This document shows, piece after piece, positions 27,663 through 36,058 of a stretch of 64,000 bases of DNA. Below the pieces are notes generated by a model. The model was not told where the DNA came from. It worked only from the letters and a program-made list of their open reading frames with translations, and made no database searches. Source of the DNA: UBA6244 sp965140775 (GTDB lineage: Bacteria > Bacteroidota > Bacteroidia > Bacteroidales > F082); NCBI GenBank assembly GCA_965140775.1, contig OZ223471.1, positions 2,852,001 to 2,916,000 of the forward strand, given 5' to 3'. The translations under genes were made by a program, and so were the position numbers. Each line of letters starts with the position of its first letter. The stretch's first letter is position 1.

Positions 27663-28234
27663 ATAATAGTCGACTCCAAACGACCCACCAAATCCATTTT
27701 GTCCACATCAATTTGTCCTGAATCATCCAGCACTCTGTCATCAATATGGATATGGAGTATTTCGCAAACCACCAGGTTGGCAGATCCGGCTTTCCCACTG
27801 GTTTCGATAATTTCTCTCACCTTGCATTCCAAATGCAATGGCGACTCCTTTACCCGCGGAGGGGCTACTATCTTGCTGGGTACAGGTGTAAGCCCTGATT
27901 TCAGAAATTCGTTCACCCCTTTGGGGTATTCGGTACTACTGAGGCTCACCTGATGTACCATGTTGTATGTCACGGCATTAATAACCACCTCCCCATGTAC
28001 CTTCAGGTTTTCGAGGGTATGCTTGGTGGTATTATCTCTACCACGTCGGGCCGGAGAAAAAATCAGGGTGGTGGGGTTAATACCGAAGGCATTGTAGAAG
28101 CTAAAGGGTGATAAATTGGGCACTCCCAATTCATCCACCGTAGAAACCAGAGCGATGGGACGCGGAGCAATACCATTTTGTAATATCCGGCTCAACTCCT
28201 GGTTTCCCAAGCTATTGGGATCTATTTCTTTCAT
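27659..28234 (-). CDS. Flavin reductase family protein (FMN-binding split barrel), truncated by frameshift
   Basis: A 191-residue fragment containing the complete split-barrel domain: IAPRPIALVSTVDELGVPNL, SPFSFYNAFGINPTTLIFSP, RRGRDNTTKHTLENLKVHGE and VINAVTYNMVHQVSLSSTEY. The family binds FMN and reduces or uses reduced flavin; in Bacteroidota it sits in homogentisate operons with no proven role. The ATG at 28234 overlaps the fumarylacetoacetase stop (ATGA), so it is preferred over an in-frame ATG 30 nt upstream. The last five residues (ESTIM) are out of frame relative to the family. Confidence 0.82.
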   Translation of the reverse strand: MKEIDPNSLGNQELSRILQNGIAPRPIALVSTVDELGVPNLSPFSFYNAFGINPTTLIFSPARRGRDNTTKHTLENLKVHGEVVINAVTYNMVHQVSLSSTEYPKGVNEFLKSGLTPVPSKIVAPPRVKESPLHLECKVREIIETSGKAGSANLVVCEILHIHIDDRVLDDSGQIDVDKMDLVGRLESTIM

Positions 28235-29508
28235 GGTTTGGCGGGTAAGATTTTGGTAACACAATCGCCGAATCCAATTCTAACCTGATCATTTTTGCAA
28301 TAACCCCGCATGATGATGGTATCATTATCCTGAATGAATTTTCGTTCGCCGCCACCCACCAGCGCGATGGGCTTGGTACCTTGCCACGACAGTTCGAGCA
28401 TTGACCCATAAGAATCGGGCGTGGGACCGGATATGGTTCCTGACCCGTACATGTCGCCAACACGCACATTGCAACCGTTGATGGTTTGGTGTGCCAACTG
28501 TTGGTTGATACTCCAATACAGGTATTTGGTATTGGAATTGGCCAGCACCGTTTCTTCGCCCTTTTCAGGAATGAGGCTTACCTGAAGGTGAATGTCGAAA
28601 TTCTTGGGTCCCTTGGTTTGCAAATAAGGAAATACCTCAGGTTGTTGTTCGGGACCATTCACCCGGTAGGGTTCGAGTGCTTCAAGGGTTACGATCCATG
28701 GCGAGATAACCGAACCAAAATTTTTGGCTAAGAAAGGTCCCAGCGGAACATATTCCCATTTTTGTATATCCCTGGCCGACAAATCGTTAAACAGCACCAT
28801 ACCAAAGATATATTCCTCAGCCTGATCGGTGGAAACACTTTCACCCAACGCGGATTCCTTTCCGGTGATAAAGGCCATTTCCAGTTCAAAATCCACCAAG
28901 CGTGAAGGACCAAAAACAGGAGCGGTGGCCTCCTTCGGCATGGTTTGTCCCTTGGGCCTATGGATGTTGGTACCACTCACCACAATGGATGAACTTCGTC
29001 CGTGATACCCAACGGGCAAGTGTTTCCAGTTGGGAAACAGCGCGTTAGCCGGATCACGAAACATCACCCCCACATTGGTGGCATGTTCGATACTTGAATA
29101 AAAGTCGGTATAATCGCCCACCACCACAGGCATCTGCATCCTGACATCGTCTGCCGAATAAAACGCCATACGACAGGCTTCTTCATTGTCTTTGAGGTCG
29201 TTGTTTCCTAATTCAAACAAATCCGAAATGGTGTTCCGCAGTTCGGACCACACAGGTTTTCCCAAGGCAATCAGCGGGTTAAGTACCGGTTGGTAAAACG
29301 CGCTCAGGTCGTCGATAGGTAATAAGTCGAAGTACCCAAAATCGGCCAGTACACTTAAATCAATAACGGTATCACCAATTCGTGTGGCCGGTCGGGGTTC
29401 GGCATGGTTGTGTTGCATGATACCGAAAGGAATATTCTGGATGGGGAAATCGCTGTCGGCAGCCACTTCTATCCAGGATTTCAATTCGGGGTTATTTGCT
29501 TTTATCAT
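28231..29508 (-). CDS. fahA: Fumarylacetoacetase
   Basis: A 425-residue protein with the N-terminal SH3-like FAH domain (~1-120) and the C-terminal hydrolase domain. Conserved segments: IPFGIMQHNHAEPRPATRIG, VGDYTDFYSSIEHATNVG with metal-binding Asp, LPVGYHGRSSSIVVSG, DFELEMAFITGKES and FNDLSARDIQKWEYVPLGPF. It cleaves 4-fumarylacetoacetate to fumarate and acetoacetate, the last step of tyrosine degradation. A maleylacetoacetate isomerase gene is not seen in the window. It lies 35 bp after hppD in the same operon. Confidence 0.96.
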   Translation of the reverse strand: MIKANNPELKSWIEVAADSDFPIQNIPFGIMQHNHAEPRPATRIGDTVIDLSVLADFGYFDLLPIDDLSAFYQPVLNPLIALGKPVWSELRNTISDLFELGNNDLKDNEEACRMAFYSADDVRMQMPVVVGDYTDFYSSIEHATNVGVMFRDPANALFPNWKHLPVGYHGRSSSIVVSGTNIHRPKGQTMPKEATAPVFGPSRLVDFELEMAFITGKESALGESVSTDQAEEYIFGMVLFNDLSARDIQKWEYVPLGPFLAKNFGSVISPWIVTLEALEPYRVNGPEQQPEVFPYLQTKGPKNFDIHLQVSLIPEKGEETVLANSNTKYLYWSINQQLAHQTINGCNVRVGDMYGSGTISGPTPDSYGSMLELSWQGTKPIALVGGGERKFIQDNDTIIMRGYCKNDQVRIGFGDCVTKILPAKP

Positions 29509-29543
29509 CTTGTATTCGTGTTTTTATTTGGCAACAGCATGTA

Positions 29544-30644
29544 TTATAATGTTCCGCGATTGCCTTGTTCCAGTTCAATGGCTTCGAAAAGGGCTTTGAA
29601 ATTACCTTTTCCGAACGACTTGGCGCCTTTACGTTGAATTATTTCAAAAAAGAAGGTAGGACGATCTTGTACCGGTTTGGTGAACAATTGCAGCAGGTAA
29701 CCGTCTTCGTCGCGATCGATGAGGATGCGTTGGTTTTTCAGATGGTCCATATTTTCTTCGATGGCTCCTACCCTGTCAGTAACTGTTTCGTAATAGGTAT
29801 CCGGAACGTGTAGGAAGTCCACACCACGCTCGCGATGCGCTGATACAGTGGCCAATATATCGTTGGTAGCCATGGCCACATGTTGCGGACCGGGTCCGAT
29901 ATAGAAATCGAGAAATTCTTCAATTTGTGATTTCTTTTTACCATGGGCAGGTTCGTTGATGGGAAATTTGATACGCAGGTTTTTACTGGCCATCACTTTG
30001 CTTTTCAGGGCAGTATAGTCTGTTGAAATATCCTTGTCGTCGAAAGATATCAATTGGTCGAAGCCCATCACGGTACGATAGAATGCGGCTACTTTGTCCA
30101 TTTCTTCCCATCCCACATTGCCAACAATATGGTCAACATAAAGCAATCCGGTATCCTTGGGTTTGTACTCAGGTTCCCAGGCAATAAAGCCGGGCAAAAA
30201 CGGACCTGTGTAGTTTTTTCTTTCCACAAAAACATGCAGCGTTTCGCCATAAGTATATATGGATGAAGTGATGACCTTACCATGTTCATCTTCCATCATT
30301 GCCGGTGCCTGATGACTTTTGGCGCCTCTGTTGGTGGTTTCGTTATAGGCGTGGGTGGCATCATCCACAAGGAGCGCAATTACCTTCACACCATCGCCAT
30401 GCATTTTTTGATGCTCAGCAACTGGTGAATCGGGACGAAGGGCAGCGGTAAGCACAAAGGTGATTTTTCCTTGACGAACCACGTATGAGGTTCTGTCTTT
30501 TAAGCCGGTTTCGAGACCGGCATAGGCCACCGGTTGAAAGCCGAAAGCAGCCTGATAATAATGAGCGGCTTGTTTGGCATTTCCCACGTAAAACTCTACA
30601 TAATCGGTTCCGGTAATTGGCAGAAATTCAGCAGTATTGGTCAT
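29544..30644 (-). CDS. hppD: 4-Hydroxyphenylpyruvate dioxygenase
   Basis: A 366-residue protein made of two vicinal-oxygen-chelate halves. The iron ligands are in YVDHIVGNV (His), GPQHVAMATNDI (His) and FFEIIQRKGA (Glu), in the order and spacing of HPPD enzymes; the C-terminal gate helix (FGKGNFKALFEAIELEQ) is present. It converts 4-hydroxyphenylpyruvate to homogentisate with loss of CO2 in the cytoplasm. Second gene of the operon, 37 bp after the homogentisate dioxygenase gene. The upstream tyrosine aminotransferase and any phenylalanine hydroxylase are not in this window. Confidence 0.97.
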   Translation of the reverse strand: MTNTAEFLPITGTDYVEFYVGNAKQAAHYYQAAFGFQPVAYAGLETGLKDRTSYVVRQGKITFVLTAALRPDSPVAEHQKMHGDGVKVIALLVDDATHAYNETTNRGAKSHQAPAMMEDEHGKVITSSIYTYGETLHVFVERKNYTGPFLPGFIAWEPEYKPKDTGLLYVDHIVGNVGWEEMDKVAAFYRTVMGFDQLISFDDKDISTDYTALKSKVMASKNLRIKFPINEPAHGKKKSQIEEFLDFYIGPGPQHVAMATNDILATVSAHRERGVDFLHVPDTYYETVTDRVGAIEENMDHLKNQRILIDRDEDGYLLQLFTKPVQDRPTFFFEIIQRKGAKSFGKGNFKALFEAIELEQGNRGTL

Positions 30645-30681
30645 TCTATTTTGATTTAAAGAGTGTTTAAACTTGATTTAA

Positions 30682-31842
30682 TTAATCGTGAAGCCAACTG
30701 AGATAATAATCAGGTATTTCCAGTTCCATGGCTGTTTTGGTCAGTTGTAAAGGTTTGAAGGTATCCACCATCACGGCCAGTTCTTGGGTATCTTTTTTTC
30801 CGATGCTCCGCTCTATGGCACCGGGATGTGGTCCGTGGGGAATGCCCATGGGGTGTAAGGTAATTTGGCCGTGCTCGATGTCGTTACGGCTCATGAAATC
30901 ACCATCCACATAGTAGAGCACCTCATCCGAGTCGATATTGCTGTGGTGATAGGGCGCAGGAATGGATTCAGGATGGTAGTCGTATAAACGGGGTACAAAA
31001 GCACAGGTTACAAAGGCTCCCGTTTCGAAGGTTTGATGTACCGGCGGGGGTTGGTGGATGCGCCCTGTAATGGGCTCAAAATCATGTATCGACATGGCAA
31101 AGGGATACAGGCATCCATCCCAACCAATGGCATCAAAGGGGTGTGTTTTGTAGTGATAGGGATACAAGGTGTGTTGTTGTTTGATAATTACCCTGAAATC
31201 CCCCGTTTGGTTGTACGTGATGAGTTTTTCGGGTGTCCGGATATCACGTTCGTGAAAAGGACTGTGTTCGAGCAGTTGTCCCGATTTGTTCATGTACCTT
31301 TTCGGGAAATTCAGTGGGATCATCGACTCCACGATAAACAACCGGTTATTTTCGTCGTGAAAGGATAGTTGATAAACCGTTCCCCGCGGAACTACCAGAT
31401 GATCGCCGGGTTTGAATGGAAGGTCGCCATAAATGGTATGCAAAATCCCCTGGCCCTTGTGAACAAAAATCATTTCGTCGGCCTGGGCATTTTTAAAAAA
31501 CCAATCTTTCATCGATTTTTTTGGAGCAGCCAGAATTATTTGTACGTCGCTGTTAGCAAGCACAACCTTCCGGCTATCCAGATAGTTGTCTTCGCCTTTC
31601 AACGAAAACCCTTTAAAACTTCGGTGTTGCATGTTTTTGCCGATGGCTATTTCGGGGGCTACATCTTTAGGTGTTTCAATGCTAAGCACTTGCGTGGGAG
31701 GAAATTCGTGATAGATAATGGAATAAATATCAGAAAAACCTTCCGATGAAACCAATTCTTCAGCATATAAGTCGCCATTGGGTTTTCTAAAGATGGTATG
31801 TCTTTTTGCCGGAATTTGTCCTCTAACCTGGTATTGGGGCAT
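30682..31842 (-). CDS. hmgA: Homogentisate 1,2-dioxygenase
   Basis: A 386-residue cupin-type dioxygenase. The N-terminal part has a cupin-like barrel (EMIFVHKGQGILHTIYGDLP, FKPGDHLVVPRGTVYQLSF), and the C-terminal part carries the metal site: PYHHSNIDSDEVLYYVDGDF followed by HPMGIPHGPHPGAIE, with His and Glu ligands near residues 296-345. Shorter than the ~440-residue proteobacterial and human enzymes, which fits Bacteroidota members. It opens the aromatic ring of homogentisate to maleylacetoacetate. First gene of the operon, with a -7 box about 30 bp upstream. Confidence 0.95.
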   Translation of the reverse strand: MPQYQVRGQIPAKRHTIFRKPNGDLYAEELVSSEGFSDIYSIIYHEFPPTQVLSIETPKDVAPEIAIGKNMQHRSFKGFSLKGEDNYLDSRKVVLANSDVQIILAAPKKSMKDWFFKNAQADEMIFVHKGQGILHTIYGDLPFKPGDHLVVPRGTVYQLSFHDENNRLFIVESMIPLNFPKRYMNKSGQLLEHSPFHERDIRTPEKLITYNQTGDFRVIIKQQHTLYPYHYKTHPFDAIGWDGCLYPFAMSIHDFEPITGRIHQPPPVHQTFETGAFVTCAFVPRLYDYHPESIPAPYHHSNIDSDEVLYYVDGDFMSRNDIEHGQITLHPMGIPHGPHPGAIERSIGKKDTQELAVMVDTFKPLQLTKTAMELEIPDYYLSWLHD

Positions 31843-31870
31843 TTTTATTTAGATTTAATTAACGGAGCGA

Positions 31871-31878
31871 CAAAAATA
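31871..31878 (-). promoter_or_regulatory. Putative -7 box (TATTTTTG) of the homogentisate operon
   Basis: Minus-strand TATTTTTG 29 bp before the hmgA ATG, giving a leader of about 20 nt. A T-rich TTTT occurs at the -33 distance instead of TTTG. Confidence 0.55.
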
Positions 31879-32148
31879 GGAAATTATTAGCTTATGAAAA
31901 AGCAATTGGTAAAAGCATTTAGCCAATCCTTTCCATGTTAACAAGAATTAACAATGGGTAAGCAGTGAAATACGCTATTCAACTTGGGGAATACCCGCCC
32001 CCTGTTTACACATCATCTCGATCTATGTTTGACAACTTCCAAAAACGAAATGAACATTTTACTCATGTCAACTCACTACCGGTAGTGGCCGCAAGGTAGC
32101 AGGCTCCTGTAGCGTTTTTGCGACGAAATTTCCGACAAATCGCCCACA

Positions 32149-32211
32149 GGTGCAGCGCACCCCAATCTTTGTAATAACAGGTAAGTCAAGAGCTCCGAGG
32201 TGCAGCGCACC
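32149..32211. repeat. Two copies of GGTGCAGCGCACC, 50 bp apart
   Basis: Identical 13-mers at 32149-32161 and 32199-32211, each able to form a 5-bp stem (GGTGC/GCACC) with a 3-nt loop. They are part of a small palindrome cluster between hmgA and a TonB-dependent receptor. Confidence 0.6.
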
Positions 32212-32415
32212 GCAACTACCTCATCATGAAACGAGGTAATCCAATTTCGTAGCTTTTTGGGTGGAAAGCGTTTCGCTCCTCCGGAGCTGATGGGTTTTTC
32301 TTGTTGCTGCTCTTACAAATATTCGGCTACGCTATAGCCGGCTTCATCGGATTGATACAACAACTTCGAATTGAAGGTACCACGCCTCATTTGTAGGCAT
32401 TATACCGGTTTCAAC

Positions 32416-34893
32416 CTACAAATTCAGGATATACTGAAAGGTAATGTTCCGCATGGGTTCTGCCTTCAGTGGTCGCAACGAATACATCCTGTTAAGAAGA
32501 TTGGAGCTGATGATGGCAAATTCATGCCGTAGTCTCCATTTATAGCTAACCCGCGCATCCACCACCACATTTCCATTGTTGTGGTGCTCATAATAGTTGC
32601 GATATAAAATGGGCTGCAAGGTGCCTCCGGTGCTTTTGGTGGCGTCTTCAAAATCAAAAATTGCCTTGTCGAGGTTTTCAATCTTACTGAAATATCGGAC
32701 ACTTCCGCCGACGCTCAGATTTTTGTACACCACTTCAACATCAGCTTTAAAGGTGTGGATATAACGGTATTTGAGTATTCTTTTGGAAGGATCAACACTG
32801 GTGGTTTCGTACGAAAACTCGGTTTGTCCTCCGGGATTGTAGTCGTGGGCAAACACCAAATCGGGTTGCAGGGTCACGGGCATCACGTAAGTGTATCCAA
32901 TTAAGGTGTTGATTTCGATGTTTTTATTTGGTTTTATTTGTCCTGTCTGACTTACATCGATACCGGTAATTTTACTTTTTCCGGTGTTCACAAATTTAAA
33001 TCCTGCAATGGCAAAAGTGTAGGTGGGATCCCAAAAGCCAAACAAGTACTCGATGGTATTGTCGTATTCCTGATAAAAGAATGCCACATCCAGGTAGCCA
33101 TAATATTTTTTGAATTTAAACCCCTGTTTGATGCCCAATTCTGAATTCCAGCTGGTTTCAGGTTTCAAATCGGGATTGTCGAAAACCCCAAAGGTACCCA
33201 CCGTGGTTCTGATGTATCTTTCGGTAATGCTCGGAAAACGATATCCCTGCCCTAAAGAGGCCCGCAAATAGGTTTCTTGTCCCAGTTTAATGGATGCCCC
33301 CACCCTGAAAATGGGTTTGGTATCGTTAATGGAATCATTCATTTGGTAATTTTCTACCCTTACACCCGCAGAAAGGTTGATGGCATCACCAAATTTTTTC
33401 TCAATTTCCATAAACATGGAAAGGTTCCACAGTTTGTTGAGCGGCGACCCTGAAGCTTCGTAAATATGGGCGTACGATCGGGTGTACTGACTGGTAACGC
33501 CACCAATAAAATCCAGATTGCCCAGATTGCTGAAGCTTTTACTAAATTGATAGGCGTTATAGATAAAAAGTGTTTTGGTACTTTGGTTGTTATTAGCCTG
33601 ATTGTTGCTGTACATCACACGATTGGAGAGTTCGTGCTTCAGCCCCATGGACGAATAAAAGTTGAGGTAAGGATCCAAATAGAAGGTAATATTGTCCGAC
33701 AACAAAACCGCTCCCGGATAGGCACGGTAAAAATTGGCCGTATCGTCGAGCCAGGCGAAAACCGTACTTGCTTTTTTGGCCATCAGGTTGCCGTTGAGGC
33801 CGAAATTGAGTCCTTTGATTTTTTCAGATCTTCGCCGGAAATTGAAATTGAGGCGCGCCTTTCGGTTTTCCATTTGGCTATCACTTATTGGGACGGTATC
33901 TATCACCAACGGACCGGGTTTGGGTGCACCCAAATAGCTTTTGTCGGCAGAAAACATGCCCCCAACCACCAGATCGGTATGTCCGTTTCCGAGCTGCTGC
34001 GAATGCAGAAAACTTGCGCCGGAGGTATAATTCATTCCACTCCACCATTGCTCGGCAGGTGAGGCAGGAGCCGTCATCCAACCTCCGTAAAGTTTGATTT
34101 TGGTTTTTGGCTGAATGTCGGGATAATTGGTTCGGATATAGATGGCGCCACTCAAAGCTGAAGAACCCGACAAAACCGATGAGGCACCTTTGACCACTTC
34201 TATTTGTTTGATGTTTTCCACCGGTATCAGCGACCAATCGGGTTTGCCGGCATCTCCGGCTACCACGGGCAGGTTATCAACAAAAACGGCCACCTTGCTT
34301 CCCACACCAAAGGTAAAACCACTTCCACCTCGAATTTGAGGTTCTTCGTCCAAAATGGTTAACCCGGGTACCATATCGAGAATGGTTTCTACCGAGGTAG
34401 TATTACGCGCATCAATCAAACGGGGTTTAATCACTTCAATGGACACCGTTTGATCTTCCAAAGGTTTATCAAAACGCCCGGCACGCACCACCACCTCATC
34501 AAATTGTGTACTAAAGGGTTCCATCTCAATAATCCGAAACGGTATAGCCGCATCAGCTACCACGAGATCAATGGTTTGCATTTTCATGCCGGTAAACGAC
34601 ACCACAAACTGATGATGCCCGGGAGCGACAGTAAGTGCAAAATATCCGTTGAAATCGCTTACGGTGCCGATGCTCATGTCCTTTTTTAGGTATATGTTGG
34701 CTCCCACCAATGATTCTTTGGTGAACTGATCAACCACGCGTCCGCTAAATACCTGATTGGTCTGAGATTTGAGAAATGAGGTCAGAAAAAGCAAACCAAC
34801 CAACACCACCAACCGGATGGGATTGTGCAGGCATCCCGCCTTCGATCGCCGGATCGCTCCCTTCCACATTATTATCCTGGTGGCCTCCATCAA
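32416..34893 (-). CDS. TonB-dependent receptor (FecA/CirA-like) with carboxypeptidase-regulatory-like domain
   Basis: An 825-residue outer-membrane protein. A hydrophobic export segment lies at about 25-44 (IRLVVLVGLLFLTSFLKSQ). A CarboxypepD_reg-like domain follows (VFSGRVVDQFTKESLVGANI; ~47-135), then a plug (TILDMVPGLTILDEEPQIRG, RGGSGFTFGVGSKVAVFVDN; ~150-265) and the barrel ending in QYILNL. The charged N-terminus before the hydrophobic segment is long; an internal Met (MWKGAIRR, residue 9) may be the real start. The gene begins 5 bp after a T9SS cargo gene on the same strand, suggesting the two act together. The substrate is not readable. Confidence 0.87.
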   Translation of the reverse strand: MMEATRIIMWKGAIRRSKAGCLHNPIRLVVLVGLLFLTSFLKSQTNQVFSGRVVDQFTKESLVGANIYLKKDMSIGTVSDFNGYFALTVAPGHHQFVVSFTGMKMQTIDLVVADAAIPFRIIEMEPFSTQFDEVVVRAGRFDKPLEDQTVSIEVIKPRLIDARNTTSVETILDMVPGLTILDEEPQIRGGSGFTFGVGSKVAVFVDNLPVVAGDAGKPDWSLIPVENIKQIEVVKGASSVLSGSSALSGAIYIRTNYPDIQPKTKIKLYGGWMTAPASPAEQWWSGMNYTSGASFLHSQQLGNGHTDLVVGGMFSADKSYLGAPKPGPLVIDTVPISDSQMENRKARLNFNFRRRSEKIKGLNFGLNGNLMAKKASTVFAWLDDTANFYRAYPGAVLLSDNITFYLDPYLNFYSSMGLKHELSNRVMYSNNQANNNQSTKTLFIYNAYQFSKSFSNLGNLDFIGGVTSQYTRSYAHIYEASGSPLNKLWNLSMFMEIEKKFGDAINLSAGVRVENYQMNDSINDTKPIFRVGASIKLGQETYLRASLGQGYRFPSITERYIRTTVGTFGVFDNPDLKPETSWNSELGIKQGFKFKKYYGYLDVAFFYQEYDNTIEYLFGFWDPTYTFAIAGFKFVNTGKSKITGIDVSQTGQIKPNKNIEINTLIGYTYVMPVTLQPDLVFAHDYNPGGQTEFSYETTSVDPSKRILKYRYIHTFKADVEVVYKNLSVGGSVRYFSKIENLDKAIFDFEDATKSTGGTLQPILYRNYYEHHNNGNVVVDARVSYKWRLRHEFAIISSNLLNRMYSLRPLKAEPMRNITFQYILNL

Positions 34894-34898
34894 CCTGG

Positions 34899-35834
34899 CT
34901 ACTGAAGAATGATTTTTTGAGTTTCGTAATGATTATCGTATTGTAATACAATCAAATACAAACCTGCTTGAAGGTGATTAAGGGGAAGCAAATCAGACTT
35001 ATTGGCAGAAAGCGATTGGTCCACAACCGTTTGCCCGTTCATGTTGATCAGACTTACCCGACAAAAAGTCGCCCGGATATTTTTTGTATCAACCTGCAAA
35101 TAATCTCCACGTTGGAGGGCATAAAAATGGTTTAAGGTTTGTTCTTCAATTCCATCCGAGTTATACACAAAGGCAAAATCGTCGTACCATGCTTCGCTGC
35201 CCAACACGGCGTCGTAGCCATTTCCTGAGGTGATCACCGACAGAAAGTACTCCGGATTTTCATCGGAAACATATACAAAAGGTGTGGAAAACCTTGTCCA
35301 TTGTGTGATGGTTTGTTGTGGAAGTTCGATGTAAGCTGTGGCGATGATATTGGCTTCGTTGCCGGGGAGTTCGAGATAACCTTTGTGCAGCACAAACTTT
35401 ACGGTGGCAAAATCACCCGTGGCCGGAGAACATTTGTACCAACCCACCAAACTGTCGGGTCTGCGGGTAAAAGCCGTGTGATAAAGGTCGTTTCCCTCGT
35501 TGGTAAACACATAGCCGTCGGTGATGGGAATTACTGTATGCACTTGTCCATTGGTAATGGTTCCGGAGGCTACAATGCCAAAGGTGGCCACATTAAAAAG
35601 TTTCAGACTGTACATCCCTGAATGGGCATCGGTGCTTCTCCCCCACACTACCGGAGCGCTTGGGTTAAGCAATTCGTTGTCGCTGGTTTTTATGGAACTC
35701 CAATGGGTAGGCTCGTCAGTACCCACACCCACGTCTTCCCACTCCTCAAATCCGGGATTATTTATTTGATTTTGAGCCATCAGACTCATGCTAAAAATTA
35801 TTGAAACAGCAATTAAAAGTAGTTTTTGCATCAT
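34899..35834 (-). CDS. PCMD-like secreted protein with T9SS sorting domain
   Basis: A 311-residue protein from the ATG at 35834, giving a clean signal peptide (MMQKLLLIAVSIIFSMSLMA); an in-frame ATG 42 nt further upstream would add an uncharged leader and is less likely. Residues ~20-230 resemble the PCMD (putative carbohydrate metabolism domain) fold: NPGFEEWEDVGVGTDEPTHW, SSIKTSDNELL, then several aromatic beta strands. The last ~75 residues look like a T9SS type A domain (VSLINMNGQTVVDQ, LQAGLYLIVLQYDN). It is followed after 5 bp by a TonB-dependent receptor, with which it probably forms a surface binding/uptake pair (inference). Confidence 0.75.
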   Translation of the reverse strand: MMQKLLLIAVSIIFSMSLMAQNQINNPGFEEWEDVGVGTDEPTHWSSIKTSDNELLNPSAPVVWGRSTDAHSGMYSLKLFNVATFGIVASGTITNGQVHTVIPITDGYVFTNEGNDLYHTAFTRRPDSLVGWYKCSPATGDFATVKFVLHKGYLELPGNEANIIATAYIELPQQTITQWTRFSTPFVYVSDENPEYFLSVITSGNGYDAVLGSEAWYDDFAFVYNSDGIEEQTLNHFYALQRGDYLQVDTKNIRATFCRVSLINMNGQTVVDQSLSANKSDLLPLNHLQAGLYLIVLQYDNHYETQKIILQ

Positions 35835-35901
35835 TTTCGTAAGTGTTGGTGATGGATAATGAACGTTGGGAACCATAGGACAATACGAACCATACCCATG
35901 G

Positions 35902-35932
35902 CAAAGCTAATGTTTTTTAATCAATGCGTCAA
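35902..35932 (-). promoter_or_regulatory. Promoter for the PCMD-like/TonB receptor pair
   Basis: Minus strand: -7 box TAGCTTTG at 35909-35902 and TTG at 35932-35930, separated by 20 nt. Transcription would start about 60 nt before the ATG at 35834. Confidence 0.55.
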
Positions 35933-35963
35933 TGGAGGCCAAATGAAAACCGGCATTTATTGA

Positions 35964-35981
35964 CGACGGGAAGCACCGTCG
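35964..35981. repeat. Hairpin CGACGG / CCGTCG
   Basis: Perfect 6-bp GC-rich stem with a 6-nt loop (GAAGCA), between the promoter of the minus-strand operon and the terminator at 36012. It has no T-run, so it is not a classical terminator. Role unknown. Confidence 0.5.
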
Positions 35982-36011
35982 CCTCATCACCAACGAAATG
36001 GGCAGGTATAA

Positions 36012-36042
36012 AAAAAGCCGAAAAACGAGTTTCCGGCTTTTT
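36012..36042 (-). terminator. Rho-independent terminator
   Basis: Stem AAAAAGCCG / CGGCTTTTT with a 13-nt loop. On the minus strand it ends in a T-run about 20 bp after the stop of the outer-membrane protein gene at 36059. Confidence 0.85.
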
Positions 36043-36058
36043 GGATGAATTGTGTGTT

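Larger units (their letters stand above)
27372..28234 (-). pseudogene. Flavin reductase family gene interrupted by a one-base frameshift
   Basis: Two consecutive reading frames together make one flavin reductase family protein of about 287 residues. The first frame runs through MDLVGRL and then stops. The second, if followed upstream, reads GVDYYVRTSGDAKF and continues into IVPKPLTTMGIGVDSLP and LSGNDLGQLGNLEQLP, the conserved C-terminal region I recall for Bacteroidota members of this family. Restoring one base at the CC of 27676-27677 (G on the coding strand, TTTGG to TTTGGG) gives MDLVGRLGVDYYVRTSGD without a gap. This is either a real inactivating mutation or a sequencing/assembly error. 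Last gene of the homogentisate operon. Confidence 0.8.
31843..32415. other. Gene-free region with short palindromes
   Basis: About 570 bp with no convincing ORF in any frame. It includes the hmgA promoter and, from about 32090 to 32345, a run of short inverted repeats: GGTGCAGCGCACC twice, GCTCCTCCGGAGC at 32275-32287 and CGGCTACGCTATAGCCG at 32324-32340. It resembles dispersed non-coding repeat debris rather than a decayed gene. Confidence 0.6.
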
